Below, in pieces: positions 51,318-60,850 of a stretch of DNA of 64,000 nucleotides. Under the pieces are notes generated by a model. That model saw only the letters and a program-made list of their open reading frames with translations. It did not search any database and was not told where the DNA came from. Source of the stretch: Deltaproteobacteria bacterium HGW-Deltaproteobacteria-19 (lineage in GTDB: Bacteria > Desulfobacterota > Syntrophia > Syntrophales > PHBD01); assembly GCA_002841865.1 (NCBI GenBank), contig PHBD01000002.1:1-64000 (forward strand), written 5' to 3'. How positions within the stretch are numbered: the stretch's first letter is position 1; every line of letters starts with the position of its first letter. The translations under genes were made by a program, and so were the position numbers.

Positions 51318-51476
51318 CTACCGATGGTCGTCTTCAGGACGCTCAGATCGGCAGTCCCCTCCCTGGTCGAACACTGACCAAGGAAACGAAACGACATTTT
51401 TTACATCCTGACCGGCCTGCCTTTTCCCCCGGCCTTCCTGATTGAAGGAAGATGGCTTTCCTGTCCGTTTCGTTGT

Positions 51477-52136
51477 TCATTCTCTTCTCAAAATCAGCAT
51501 GATAATGATTGTAAAAGCGGTCAATACAAGAAGGAGCACGGACATCAATATAAATAAGTTCGCAACACCATAATCGAGAATTGACGCAAGGACTCCTCTT
51601 ACCTCCATCGGGAAGTCAATATATGTCACATTGTCCGGATAAGTGACACGGTATCTTTTGTCATACCTTCCCTTGGGAGCCGTTGTCCATGAATCCGTCC
51701 AGACAATGACTTTTATCTCACTTCCCGCCGGCATTGAACCGACAGGTATTTTCCTGTTAAACTCAGATGATGAAATCACTTTTTCATCTTTGATAATCTG
51801 GAAGATGCCCTCAAATGGCATTTCTAGAGAAATACCTGCGATTTCATCATCTTCTTGATTTTTCAGCAAAACAACAAGCAGGGAGTTTGTTTCGGAAATA
51901 CTCTTGATTTCCTCTCTTAATTCATCATTAGAAATTTTCCCGATTCCCCACTTAATGGAAGCCGGAAAGTGGTAAGCAGAATGGCGGCCATATACCTCCA
52001 GTTTATTAAAGTTGGGTTTTAAGTAATCATAAAATGTAACCCCCAACCAGATTACACAAAGAAGTATAGACACTCTTATTATCAGCATCCCGATATGACG
52101 CAGGCTTTCGAGTCTGTTGCCTTTTCTTCGATGCAT
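51477..52136 (-). CDS. Hypothetical membrane protein with extracytoplasmic domain
   Basis: This 219-residue protein has one membrane helix near the N-terminus (about residues 15-35) and one at the C-terminus (about 190-215). A beta-rich domain of about 150 residues between them probably lies outside the cytoplasm. No family was recognised. The gene is clearly more A/T-rich than its surroundings. AGGACATA precedes the ATG. It opens a block of similar composition that runs to about 54781. Confidence 0.65.
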   Translation of the reverse strand: MHRRKGNRLESLRHIGMLIIRVSILLCVIWLGVTFYDYLKPNFNKLEVYGRHSAYHFPASIKWGIGKISNDELREEIKSISETNSLLVVLLKNQEDDEIAGISLEMPFEGIFQIIKDEKVISSSEFNRKIPVGSMPAGSEIKVIVWTDSWTTAPKGRYDKRYRVTYPDNVTYIDFPMEVRGVLASILDYGVANLFILMSVLLLVLTAFTIIIMLILRRE

Positions 52137-52301
52137 TATGTCCTGCCCATCGATACACTCCGATAGTCTACGAATTCACATTCCTGCAATCAACTCGTCC
52201 TGACTGCAGCCCGTCACCCACTCGGTGGATGGACGCGCAGATCGAATCGCTCCTTGCCTGTCCATGATAAAGAGGGCATCGGATGCACTCTCCGCAACCG
52301 G

Positions 52302-53225
52302 TCAGGAATATATCTCGTTTTTGCTGAGAGTATCCTCCATGAGCTTGCGCTCCGTGATGTCACAGTTCAAGCAGACAATTCTTGATTGTTTTCCATCTCC
52401 ATCCAATATCAAAATGCCATTAGCCCTGATGTCTCTTACCATTTTATCGGGCCGAACAATGCGGAATTCGATGTCAAATCTTCTTTCTTCAACCACTTCG
52501 GGCCGGATATCTCCCAGCACTCTGTCGCGATCTTCAGGATGAATGCAATTTATCCAGGTATCGGGCGATACGGTCATGGAATCTCTTGAAATACCGTAGA
52601 TGTCGTAGGTATGTTCGTCCAAAATCATGACATTTTTCTTTACATCCCAATCCCAAACACCAAAATGTCCCACCTTTAAGGCCAGGCTGAGACGTTGTTC
52701 TCTTTCCTCCATTTTGTAATAGGCCTCACGAACCGCCCGCAACGGGAAAGAACGGAAAAAAAGGAAGATCAATATTCCCGTCAGGGCAGAGCTCGCACTG
52801 ATGAGACCCGTCTGCAAAATGAGGGGGAATATGGAACGGGTGATCTCAATGTTTGCCACTTTTTCGTCCACATCATGAACGGGTTCGCTGAATCTCAGCA
52901 CGGGACCTGTCAGGGTTTCCGTTGTCTCGGCAACAAGCCGCTCCCGCTTATTCCTGATTGCCCGCTTCTCACGGGTTCCATAATCGAGCCGTTTTTCCAG
53001 GATCTCCCGGAGACGGACTTCCTGATACTGCCAGGATTTGGGATTTTTACTGACCAGTTCTTCAACGGATTGTGTGGCTAACAGGAGTTCGGCGTTGATG
53101 CTTCCTTCCATGTATTGATAGGCAATGATGAAGTAGCCGACAGGAATACAGATGGCCACAATGAGGCTGATGATGCCCGTCAAAACGGATGAGATGCGGC
53201 TTATGGAGTCGTTACGTGGTTTCAT
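52302..53225 (-). CDS. Membrane-bound PAS sensor protein without output domain
   Basis: This 307-residue protein has two membrane helices (about residues 15-38 and 140-160) enclosing a periplasmic domain of about 100 residues. A cytoplasmic PAS/PAC domain follows (LSLALKVGHFGVWDWDVKKN to NCDITERKLMEDTL), and the protein then stops. The usual kinase, GGDEF or regulator part is missing, so it is a truncated sensor or one that signals through another protein. Its start overlaps the end of the binding-protein gene by four bases, which couples it to that gene. It is A/T-rich. Confidence 0.78.
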   Translation of the reverse strand: MKPRNDSISRISSVLTGIISLIVAICIPVGYFIIAYQYMEGSINAELLLATQSVEELVSKNPKSWQYQEVRLREILEKRLDYGTREKRAIRNKRERLVAETTETLTGPVLRFSEPVHDVDEKVANIEITRSIFPLILQTGLISASSALTGILIFLFFRSFPLRAVREAYYKMEEREQRLSLALKVGHFGVWDWDVKKNVMILDEHTYDIYGISRDSMTVSPDTWINCIHPEDRDRVLGDIRPEVVEERRFDIEFRIVRPDKMVRDIRANGILILDGDGKQSRIVCLNCDITERKLMEDTLSKNEIYS

Positions 53226-54067
53226 TTGCCGTCAATTGTAATCAGAACTCCGTATTTCTCCGTAATGGCGCGCCCTTTCTTCGAGTAGACGAATTCCAGG
53301 AACCTTGAGGCGGCATTCGGAAGCCTGTCGGTCGTGACAAAGCTTATCTCCTTGGCGAGCGGGTAGGCTCCGTCTTTAAGGGTCTTTCGGCTCGGCTTGA
53401 CACCGTTGAGATCAATTACCTTCAGCGGTAATTTGCCTACAAGAACATGGGTCAGAGTTGACGTACCGATACCACCCGCAATCCGGGACACCGCCTCAAT
53501 CGACTCGGGATCGGTCATGGCGATCATCAATCCTCGCCGTTGATGTGCCTTGGTGATGGCCTCGGCCATGCCCGGCGAAAGATGCTTCAGGATCTTCGTA
53601 TCTGTCTCCTCGTTCGGACGCAGGATGATCCTGATGGTTTCTCCGTTGGACCATTTCAACGTCCTGCCGGCATAAACATCCTCCAGTTCCCTCGTTGTAA
53701 TGGTTTTCAGGGGGGTCCTTTTTTCGGTTACGATGACCAGGGGGGTTTTGCCGAAAGGTTTGAGTTTTCCTCCCCGGGCGATTTCCTCCGGCTTTAAAGG
53801 ACGAGCGACGACCGCAATGTCGAGAGCTCCGTCAAGAAGCGCCTTGATCGCGCCTGAACTGCCCAGCGGTTTTTCCATATTGAACGAAACGCCCCGAGAG
53901 ACCTTGCCGTAGGCTTTCATGAGGGGCTTCATCATTTCCAGGCAGGTTCCGGATCCGTTGATGCGAATCGTGTCTCCTGCCAGTGCATCCGGCATGCCCG
54001 CACAAAATAGAAAAGCCATGAGGAGGAGATAAAAAGGGGGACGCAGGATACGAGTTACACGATGCAT
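53222..54067 (-). CDS. PstS-like periplasmic substrate-binding protein
   Basis: This 281-residue exported protein has a signal peptide (MHRVTRILRPPFY start, cleavage near ALAGD) and the PBP-like fold of phosphate-binding proteins (IRINGSGTCLEMMKPLMKAY, EKPLGSSGAIKALLDGALDIAVVARPL). AGGAGGAGATT precedes the ATG at 54065-54067. No ABC permease or ATPase is near, and the gene is translationally coupled to the PAS sensor. It therefore more probably delivers a ligand signal to the sensor than feeds transport. The ligand may be phosphate or another oxyanion. Confidence 0.75.
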   Translation of the reverse strand: MHRVTRILRPPFYLLLMAFLFCAGMPDALAGDTIRINGSGTCLEMMKPLMKAYGKVSRGVSFNMEKPLGSSGAIKALLDGALDIAVVARPLKPEEIARGGKLKPFGKTPLVIVTEKRTPLKTITTRELEDVYAGRTLKWSNGETIRIILRPNEETDTKILKHLSPGMAEAITKAHQRRGLMIAMTDPESIEAVSRIAGGIGTSTLTHVLVGKLPLKVIDLNGVKPSRKTLKDGAYPLAKEISFVTTDRLPNAASRFLEFVYSKKGRAITEKYGVLITIDGK

Positions 54068-54253
54068 AATCTCCTCCTGCAAAATAGAGGACATGAATAG
54101 TTTGGAACTCCAATTTCGTTCGACTACATAAATTATATTGGTAGAGAACGGCAATGCATTTTTCGAGATAGTCCCCAGAAACAGCCCCGGTTTCCCGGGT
54201 GAAGGCCATCTGCGACAAGATGGCTGCATTGCTTATGATGGGGGGGGGATGGA

Positions 54254-54781
54254 TCACAGGTCTTCCAGGCAGATCTTCCATCCGCTTCTTTCAAGGATCA
54301 GGCGGAACAAGGCCGTGTCAGTCCGCATGGGGATAGACTCCCGCTGATACTTGTCGAGAAAATGACTGATCTTCTGACACACGAAGATATAGGAGTCCAG
54401 GTTGCCTGCCGGCAATCTGTCTGACCCCACGTCCTGCAGGACATCGCCCATGATCCCCGTGAAATCCGGTGCCGTTATGGTTGCGATGGCCGTTGCCCGG
54501 TCATGGTCCGTGTCTGTTGTCTCGATCGTGAAGGTAATGTTACGTGCAATCATATTGGCAATCAGGCCACTGCCCAGGGAGCAGCGCATTTTATAGTCGG
54601 CCAGGGACTCCCGGGCACAATCTTGTGCGGAAAGGTAATGATAGGCCTCTTCCGTGCGGCCGCCGATGAGGGCGTTCAAGTAATTGCCCAGAGTCTCCCC
54701 GGCCGTCGAATCCTTCCCCCTCCTGATGAGAAAAAAGGTGAACAGCGAGAGAATCGTCGCCAGAATGAGTAGTGACATCAT
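54254..54781 (-). CDS. Hypothetical exported or membrane-anchored protein
   Basis: This 175-residue protein has a hydrophobic N-terminus (about residues 2-20) followed by a soluble alpha/beta domain with the pattern of DUF4878-like NTF2-fold lipid-anchored proteins (GETLGNYLNALIGGRTEEAYHYLS). No catalytic motif is seen. GGAAGGTGATCC precedes the ATG. It lies upstream of the binding protein and PAS sensor on the same strand, with a gap of about 190 bases. Confidence 0.6.
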   Translation of the reverse strand: MMSLLILATILSLFTFFLIRRGKDSTAGETLGNYLNALIGGRTEEAYHYLSAQDCARESLADYKMRCSLGSGLIANMIARNITFTIETTDTDHDRATAIATITAPDFTGIMGDVLQDVGSDRLPAGNLDSYIFVCQKISHFLDKYQRESIPMRTDTALFRLILERSGWKICLEDL

Positions 54782-55005
54782 GGATCACCTTCCCTGCATC
54801 GTTTAGGGAGACGGTCTCGCCTGCCATTTCCGGTCCCGATGATCTTCACGAAAACCCGCGTACATTGCCCGTCCTGAAGAAACTCTCCACAGAAGATTTG
54901 TGACTTGCCTCCGAATCATGGTCAGAATTCTGCTATGGCTCCCATGGAGGATCAACATGCTCTGAGCCATCGTCGGACACATCATCGATGTAGCAATCCG
55001 AATCT

Positions 55006-55434
55006 TCAGGGGCGGTCAGTAACGAGAGTTTTGGTCACCGCCGTGACGAACGTATTCCCCTGCCCATCAGAGACCAGGCCTTTCAATGTCACGACGGTTC
55101 CGGAAAGAGTCGGTTCGTCCTGGACGGCTGTCACCTCCCAGGAGATTTCGACTTCTTGACCCGCCTTCACCGCCCGGTGGGCGACACAGGAGAACTCGAG
55201 CCCGACACCGATGCGGCCGGAAGGCTGGAAGAAATGGGTGGCCACCAGACCCGTCATGAGGGATATCAATTGGCCACCCGGGACGACCAGGTTTCCGAAA
55301 CGGCTCCGGCGGGCGAAATCTTCATCGCTGTGGATCGGGTTCTCGTCTCCGGTTATGGCGGCGAATCGCCTGGCTTCATCGGCGCCTACCAGGACCTTGC
55401 GGTGGAACCGCTCACCGATGGCTATATTCTCCAT
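55006..55434 (-). CDS. MaoC-like hot-dog dehydratase
   Basis: This 142-residue hot-dog-fold protein has the MaoC/(R)-hydratase signature: FAAITGDENPIHSDEDFARRSRFGNLVVPGGQLISL contains the catalytic Asp and His. It probably hydrates 2-enoyl-CoA or dehydrates (R)-3-hydroxyacyl-CoA. GGGGAGATCCC precedes the ATG. It lies downstream of the TRAP transporter genes on the same strand, 317 bases away, so uptake of a carboxylic acid and acyl-CoA metabolism may be linked. This is a weak inference. Confidence 0.83.
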   Translation of the reverse strand: MENIAIGERFHRKVLVGADEARRFAAITGDENPIHSDEDFARRSRFGNLVVPGGQLISLMTGLVATHFFQPSGRIGVGLEFSCVAHRAVKAGQEVEISWEVTAVQDEPTLSGTVVTLKGLVSDGQGNTFVTAVTKTLVTDRP

Positions 55435-55751
55435 ACAGGGATCTCCCCTTCATTCTTCCGGAGTTGTCGAGGCGAAGGTTGCCTATCCTGACCACGAGCC
55501 ATGTACCACATCCAGATTTGGATTTCTGCTCTATTGAGGGGCCCCCAAAAACCGGTCTCGTTTTCGGGAGTCAGACCGAGTGATAGGCCCCGAGGAAGCC
55601 GATCCGGATCTCTTCTTTGAGATTCCGGCATAACATGGGAGGGGGGCAGAGGCGGTACAGGATCTGTCATGTGGACCGACGTTATCAACACTCGGGCTTC
55701 CACCTTCCTGTTGCTCGTTTTCATCTGGAAGCCTGTCTTATTAAGAACTTT
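55435..55751. other. Intergenic region, no gene seen
   Basis: These 317 bases lie between dctM and the MaoC-like gene, both on the minus strand. No protein-like frame, strong hairpin or promoter consensus was recognised. Confidence 0.35.
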
Positions 55752-57035
55752 TCATTGCACGCCCATGAAGATTTTCGGAAGAACCATAACAAACCAGGGG
55801 AAATAGGTGCAGATCAGAAGCACTGCGATAAGGATGATGACCATGGGCCAAATCGCCCTGCTGATCTGCTCCAGGGAGCGGCCGCTGATTGCACTGGCCA
55901 CGAAAATGTTGATGGCCATGGGCGGGGTAGCCATGCCGATGGCCAGGCCGATCGTCATGATCACGCCGAAATGAACGGTGTCACCCCCGATTGCGGCAAT
56001 GAGGGGAAGGAAAATGGGCGTTAAAATAATCAGGGCGGACGCCGTCTCCATGAAAAAACCGGCGATCAGGATAATGACGCTCATGATCAGGTAAATCAGG
56101 AAATCATTGTTTCCGGCGATGATGAGCATGGATTTGGCCACGGCTTCGGGGATTTCATAGAAGGCAAGCCCCCAGCCGAAGATTTTCGCGGTGCCGATGA
56201 TGAACATGATCAGGGCGGACGTGACCCCCGCACCGACCACCAGCTCATAGAACCGCTTGAAGGTCAGGCTCCTGTAGACGAGCCAGGCGATGAGCAGCGT
56301 ATAGTCAACGGCGATGGCAGCCGCTTCCGAGGGGGTAAAATAGCCGGCAAAAATACCACCCAGGATGATTACGGGGGTCATAAGCCCCCAGAGGGAATTG
56401 AATAAGCGCTGGACGACCACGCGGGCAGGAAGCTTTTCGCTGGCGGGATAGCCCTGCCGGTTCGAATACCATATGGCATACGTGATCAGGCCGACTCCCA
56501 TCATGGTTCCCGGAATGAAGCCTCCCATGAAGAGCTTGGCCACGGATTCCCCGGCGATGACCGCATAGAGAACCATGGGGACGCTGGGCGGGATGACGAC
56601 TCCGATGGTTCCGGAGGACGCGATGAGAGCCGCGGAAAAATCCGTGTCATATTTTTTCTTGTTCATCTCCGGCAGGAGCGATGCGCCCACCGCCGCCGTG
56701 GTCGCCGCCCCGGAACCGGAAATCGCGGCGATGAACATGGACGTGCAGGTGGCCACGATTCCAAGGCCCCCCCGGATTCGCCCGATGGTCGCTTCGGCGA
56801 TGGCCAGAATCCGTTCCGAGATGCCTCCCCGGGCCAGAATGTCTCCGGCAAGGATGAAAAAGGGAACGGCTACCAGGGCATAGGAGCTGCTTCCTTCAAA
56901 GAAGGTCTGGGGCACCATCTGCAGGGGAATGCCTGAAACGACAAAGATGATAAGTGCGGAGAGGCCCACCGCCAGCCCGACGGGAACGCCGACGAGTAGG
57001 AAGAGGAAGAAGCTTCCGAACAGGAGCCAGCCCAT
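55752..57035 (-). CDS. dctM: TRAP transporter large permease DctM
   Basis: This 427-residue protein of about 12 membrane helices belongs to the DctM family (FFILAGDILARGGISERIL, AAISGSGAATTAAVGASLLPEM, GVVIPPSVPMVLYAVIAG). It is the sodium- or proton-coupled permease of a tripartite ATP-independent transporter. It starts three bases after the dctQ stop. The operon order on the minus strand is dctP, dctQ, dctM. Confidence 0.93.
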   Translation of the reverse strand: MGWLLFGSFFLFLLVGVPVGLAVGLSALIIFVVSGIPLQMVPQTFFEGSSSYALVAVPFFILAGDILARGGISERILAIAEATIGRIRGGLGIVATCTSMFIAAISGSGAATTAAVGASLLPEMNKKKYDTDFSAALIASSGTIGVVIPPSVPMVLYAVIAGESVAKLFMGGFIPGTMMGVGLITYAIWYSNRQGYPASEKLPARVVVQRLFNSLWGLMTPVIILGGIFAGYFTPSEAAAIAVDYTLLIAWLVYRSLTFKRFYELVVGAGVTSALIMFIIGTAKIFGWGLAFYEIPEAVAKSMLIIAGNNDFLIYLIMSVIILIAGFFMETASALIILTPIFLPLIAAIGGDTVHFGVIMTIGLAIGMATPPMAINIFVASAISGRSLEQISRAIWPMVIILIAVLLICTYFPWFVMVLPKIFMGVQ

Positions 57036-57038
57036 GGC

Positions 57039-57563
57039 TCAGGCCTTCCCGATTGTCTGCCGGATCCCGGCCAGAAGGTGAAGGATGATCACCGCACCCA
57101 TGACGGGAAATGCAACATAGATCCAAAACATTGGAATTTGCAGGCCCGGCGACAGCTGTTGAGATTCGGTCCCCATGAGCAGGGTTCCGTAAATTGCAAT
57201 GACAGCGAAGAAGAGCATCCCGAGGAGATGAACCCCGATCGCCAGAGCCTTTTGCACCGCCCCGGGAAGGCGCTGGACGACGAACGTCACCGCAATGTGG
57301 GAGCCTCTCTTGAATGCCACGGAGGCCCCCACCAGGGATGCGAAAAAAAGGAGGAAGCAGGTGATCTCTTCGGTCCAGGAAAACGCAGTGAAGAAGACCC
57401 GAAAGACAACCTGAATGGTGGTAAAAAAGATCATGGCCAGCATCAGCACGAACAGGAGTTTTTCACTCCAGCCGTTGATCCGGTCGCTCAACTGCAAAAG
57501 GCGGGAAGAGGCGGTCGCTGCCCCCTCTTCCCGTTTCTGCCCCGACGCCGTCACGGATTCCAT
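57039..57563 (-). CDS. dctQ: TRAP transporter small permease DctQ
   Basis: This 174-residue protein has four membrane helices and the DctQ pattern (FTTIQVVFRVFF, WTEEITCFLLFFASLVGASVAFKRGSHIAV). The ATG at 57561-57563 overlaps the dctP stop; a GTG one codon earlier is also in frame. It bridges the binding protein and the large permease. Confidence 0.9.
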   Translation of the reverse strand: MESVTASGQKREEGAATASSRLLQLSDRINGWSEKLLFVLMLAMIFFTTIQVVFRVFFTAFSWTEEITCFLLFFASLVGASVAFKRGSHIAVTFVVQRLPGAVQKALAIGVHLLGMLFFAVIAIYGTLLMGTESQQLSPGLQIPMFWIYVAFPVMGAVIILHLLAGIRQTIGKA

Positions 57564-58525
57564 CACTTCGTGTTCTGGATGGATTCGATCAGGCCTTTTC
57601 CGTATTTGGGTGTGTACTGGTCATAGACCGGCTTGACGGCCTTGCGGAAGAGCTTCAAGTCCGGCGTCGCCACGACCATGCCTTTCGCCTTGAGTTCTTT
57701 CAGCCAGCCCGCCTCCATCCGGTTGTCCCAGGCCCGCTCGTATTCGGCCGCTTCCTGAGCGGCTTTCTTGACGATTCCCTGCTGTGCGGGGGTGAGCTTT
57801 TTCCAGGTGCTCATGCTCATGATGATGGGTGCGGGGGCATAGGCGTGACGTGTGATGCTCAGATATTTCTGTGTTTCGTACAGTTTGAAAGCCATGATGA
57901 CGTTGAGGGGGTTTTCCTGCCCGTCCACCGTTCCCTGCTGAAGCGCCGTGAGGACCTCCGTCCAGGCCATCGGCACGGCATTGGCTCCCAGGGCCTTGAA
58001 CGAATCCACATAGACCGGATTCTGCATGACCCGGATCTTCAATCCCTTGATGTCATTGGGGGTATTCACGGGGCGCTTGCTGTTCGTCAGGTTGCGGAAT
58101 CCCCTCTCGCCGAAGGCCAGACCCTTCCAGCCCTGGGATTCCAGATCGGCCATCAGTTTCTGCCCGATGCCTCCATCGAGGACTTTGTAAGCGTGCTTTG
58201 GATCCCGGAAAAGAAAAGGCAGATCGATCACTCCAAAGGAAGGAACAAAATTGATGATCGGACCGCTGGTGATGATTCCCGCATCGACGATGCCCATCTT
58301 CATCCGCTCCAGAAGCGTGCGCTCGTCTCCCAGTTTCGCGTTGGGGAAGATGGTGACCGTGAGGGCGCCCTGGGTGCGCTTTTCCACAAGTTCCTTAAAT
58401 TTCACTGCCGCCACTTGAAATGCATCTTTCTCGTTCACCACGTGAGCAAACTTGATTTCCATGGCAAATGCGGAACCGGCAAAAATGAATACCAGGATCA
58501 TCAAGACTGATAGAACTTTCTTCAT
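57563..58525 (-). CDS. dctP: TRAP transporter substrate-binding protein DctP
   Basis: This 320-residue periplasmic protein has a signal peptide (MKKVLSVLMILVF start, cleavage near AFAME). The carboxylate-clamping arginine lies in LKIRVMQNPVYVDSFKALGANAVPM, and GTVDGQENP is the family motif. The substrate is an organic acid, not further defined by sequence. AAGGAGGG precedes the ATG at 58523-58525. Confidence 0.92.
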   Translation of the reverse strand: MKKVLSVLMILVFIFAGSAFAMEIKFAHVVNEKDAFQVAAVKFKELVEKRTQGALTVTIFPNAKLGDERTLLERMKMGIVDAGIITSGPIINFVPSFGVIDLPFLFRDPKHAYKVLDGGIGQKLMADLESQGWKGLAFGERGFRNLTNSKRPVNTPNDIKGLKIRVMQNPVYVDSFKALGANAVPMAWTEVLTALQQGTVDGQENPLNVIMAFKLYETQKYLSITRHAYAPAPIIMSMSTWKKLTPAQQGIVKKAAQEAAEYERAWDNRMEAGWLKELKAKGMVVATPDLKLFRKAVKPVYDQYTPKYGKGLIESIQNTK

Positions 58526-58841
58526 CCGTCTTTCCCTCCTTGAAGGTAGTTTACCTCTGATAAAACATTTCTTTTTTGTGGACGAACCATAAGATACGAT
58601 AATATTTTGTGTCAATGGAAACCTGAATAGAAAATGCGAAATGCTATGTTGATGCTTGCGGGAAGGGTGTGGATGTCTTTGTCCTGTTGGGGGAACTGGG
58701 TGGTCTTGATAGAGTGCCGTTCGTAAACTTACTCAATGATGTCTTCGGTGAGGGCATGATGAATATGATATTAAAGGCAAATGAGAAAGCATCTATCTTT
58801 TTCACCTTGAAGAGTGGGGAGAGAACGGAGGGTGTCAGAAA

Positions 58842-58882
58842 AGAAAAAGGGCTTAGAAGCCGCTCGGATTCCATAAGCCCCT
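58842..58882 (-). terminator. Intrinsic terminator of tRNA-Leu
   Basis: On the minus strand GGGCTTA (58880-58874) pairs with TAAGCCC (58855-58849) and is followed by TTTTTCTTTTC. It lies about ten bases after the tRNA end. Confidence 0.8.
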
Positions 58883-58892
58883 TGATATTATC

Positions 58893-58979
58893 TGGTGCCG
58901 GAGGTCGGAATCGAACCGACATGACCTTGCGATCGGGGGATTTTGAGTCCCCTGCGTCTACCAGTTTCACCACTCCGGC
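58893..58979 (-). tRNA. tRNA-Leu (CAA)
   Basis: A GCCGGAG acceptor strand at 58979 pairs with CTCCGGC before an encoded CCA at 58893-58895. The anticodon loop CTCAAAA between GGGGA and TCCCC gives anticodon CAA. A long variable arm and the GGTTCGATTCC T-loop fit leucine tRNA. Total length is 87 bases with CCA. Confidence 0.93.
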
Positions 58980-59076
58980 ACGGCGGCGAGATTAGCCGCC
59001 GGGGTATGCAAAGTCAAGAGAATTGTATTGACAATGCCGGAAACGCTGTGCTAGTTTCCCGTCCTCTTTGAGACAT

Positions 59077-59152
<76 letters not shown>

Positions 59153-59160
59153 TGACAAAA

Positions 59161-59196
59161 AAGGGGGCAGGCCAAAAGCCGGCCCCCTTCTTCTTT
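59161..59196 (+). terminator. Intrinsic terminator of tRNA-Ala
   Basis: GGGGGC-A-GGC pairs with GCC-G-GCCCCC around CAAAA, followed by TTCTTCTTT, nine bases after the tRNA. Confidence 0.82.
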
Positions 59197-59549
59197 GCCT
59201 CCCATTGGCATCCATATTCACTCATCAATCAGCGTATCGGATGAACCTTCCATCCAACCTTCTCCGGGAATCTCTCGCGCCCGACACTGCATCTTCTTGC
59301 CGCATCTTTTCCATACCCTCCGCCTCACAGGATCTCATGTCTGTAAGCTGGCCAAGCCTACCTTCTACCTTGACTATGGGAAGCACCTCGGGCATTTATG
59401 GTCACAGCGTGTTTGTTCGTCGTTTGTACTCCACCCCGACGATGACGGAGAAACGCGGAAACTAGTCCGGAAGACGGCCATCCTCCAAGCTGCTGTAAGG
59501 CAACCCCGAAGGACCGTTCCGGCGAAAAACGAATAAAGGAGACTGCCTC
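59197..59549. other. Intergenic region, no gene seen
   Basis: About 350 bases lie between the tRNA-Ala terminator and the dehydrogenase gene. Only the last part, AAAGGAGACTGCC before the ATG, has a clear function as ribosome site. No promoter was recognised with confidence. Confidence 0.35.
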
Positions 59550-60443
59550 ATGAACATCAAGAACATAAGCGTTATCGGATTGGGAACTCTGGGAACCCAG
59601 ATCGCGGTTCAGGCGGCCTGCTACGGCTGCAACGTCCGGGGTTACGACCAGGATCCGGAAATCTTCCTGAAAAAGGTGGAAGAGCTGAAATTCTTGATGC
59701 TTGCGATGGGAAAGGATCCCACCGTGCCCAAGGAAGACTGGGGAAAGGCGGCGGCCACGGTGAAACTCACAAAAGATCTCGCCGAGGCCTTGGCGGACGC
59801 GGACCTCGTCATCGAGGCCGTGCCCGAGGTGCTGGAACTGAAGCGGAAGGTCTTCGCCGAAATGGACACTCTGGCGCCCAAGGCGGCACTCCTGGCCACC
59901 AACAGCTCCTCCATCCCGATCTCCCGGATCGAAGACGCCACCAAGCGCCCGGAGAAATGCCTGAACATGCACTTTTACCAGCCAGCCTTGGGCTTTACCC
60001 TCTGCGACATCATGGGCGGCACGAAGACGTCCCCCGAGGTGATCGAAGGAGCACGGCAGTGGGTCCGCTCCCTCGACCTGACACCGCTGAAGGTCAAGAA
60101 GGAGATCCTGGGTTTCTGCTTCAACAGCGTCTGGCGGGCGGTGAAGAAACAGGTCCTGTACATGGCGTGCAACGGTTTCGTGGACTACCAGGACATCGAC
60201 CGGGCCTGGCGGGTCTTCACGGGCATGCCCTACGGCCCCTTCACTATGATGGACATGGTAGGGCTTGACGTGGTCTACGACATCGAGATGTCCTACTACA
60301 ACGAATCCAAGGATCCGAAGGACCTGCCGCCCCAGGCCTTCAAGGACATGATCGATCGAAAGGAACTGGGCGCCAAGACGGGAAAGGGATTCTACACCTA
60401 TCCCAACCCCGATTGGGCCAAGCCCGATTTCCTCAAAGGATGA
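59550..60443 (+). CDS. 3-hydroxyacyl-CoA dehydrogenase
   Basis: This 297-residue enzyme has an N-terminal NAD-binding fold (ISVIGLGTLGTQIA, residues 6-19; acidic residue at the end of the second strand in YDQDP), the central ATNSSSIPIS and NMHFYQP with the catalytic histidine, and the helical C-terminal domain ending in KTGKGFYTYP. It oxidises 3-hydroxyacyl-CoA with NAD+ in fatty acid beta-oxidation or the related benzoyl-CoA route. GGGCC-type spacing in the GLGTLG motif (third glycine kept) is normal. It stands alone between tRNA-Ala and a terminator. Confidence 0.9.
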   Translation: MNIKNISVIGLGTLGTQIAVQAACYGCNVRGYDQDPEIFLKKVEELKFLMLAMGKDPTVPKEDWGKAAATVKLTKDLAEALADADLVIEAVPEVLELKRKVFAEMDTLAPKAALLATNSSSIPISRIEDATKRPEKCLNMHFYQPALGFTLCDIMGGTKTSPEVIEGARQWVRSLDLTPLKVKKEILGFCFNSVWRAVKKQVLYMACNGFVDYQDIDRAWRVFTGMPYGPFTMMDMVGLDVVYDIEMSYYNESKDPKDLPPQAFKDMIDRKELGAKTGKGFYTYPNPDWAKPDFLKG

Positions 60444-60850
60444 ATTGACAAGAGGCCGGTCGCATCCCGGGTCTCTGGGACATGACGACCGTGAATTACT
60501 GATCTCTCTCCGGAGAGGCCTGCATACCCGCCGGCCTCTCCGGATTCTTCCTGTCCGCAGACAACAATCAACCGGACTGCTCCCAAAACTGCTCCCGCTT
60601 TTTTCACATCGAGCAAGCGGCACGGGATCGGGCGAAGAAAGACCCTCGGGCAGCCGCATCGTTTGCGGATGCGACATCCATCCCTTTTTCGCCTCCGGCA
60701 GATGCCATCATTCTCTTCCCGTGCTGATCTCCAGGCGAGAGTTTCTGTTTCGGGGAGACGGGAATGGGTGATGGAAAGCGGGCGCCGATATGGACACGAT
60801 CCTCATCCGGCCTTGGAATGGCGGACCGGATCGGGCCTTGGATTGACTGA
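60444..60850. other. Convergent intergenic region
   Basis: These 400 bases lie between the convergent dehydrogenase and HDOD genes. Apart from the hairpin at 60510-60543, nothing coding or structured was recognised. Confidence 0.35.
60510..60543. terminator. Terminator after dehydrogenase gene
   Basis: CCGGAGAGGCC (60510-60520) and GGCCTCTCCGG (60533-60543) form a perfect 11-bp stem, followed by ATTCTTCC. Confidence 0.7.

Noticed and set aside
58644-58973. Open frame overlapping tRNA-Leu
   Set aside because: It runs through the tRNA and its terminator, so it is not a gene.
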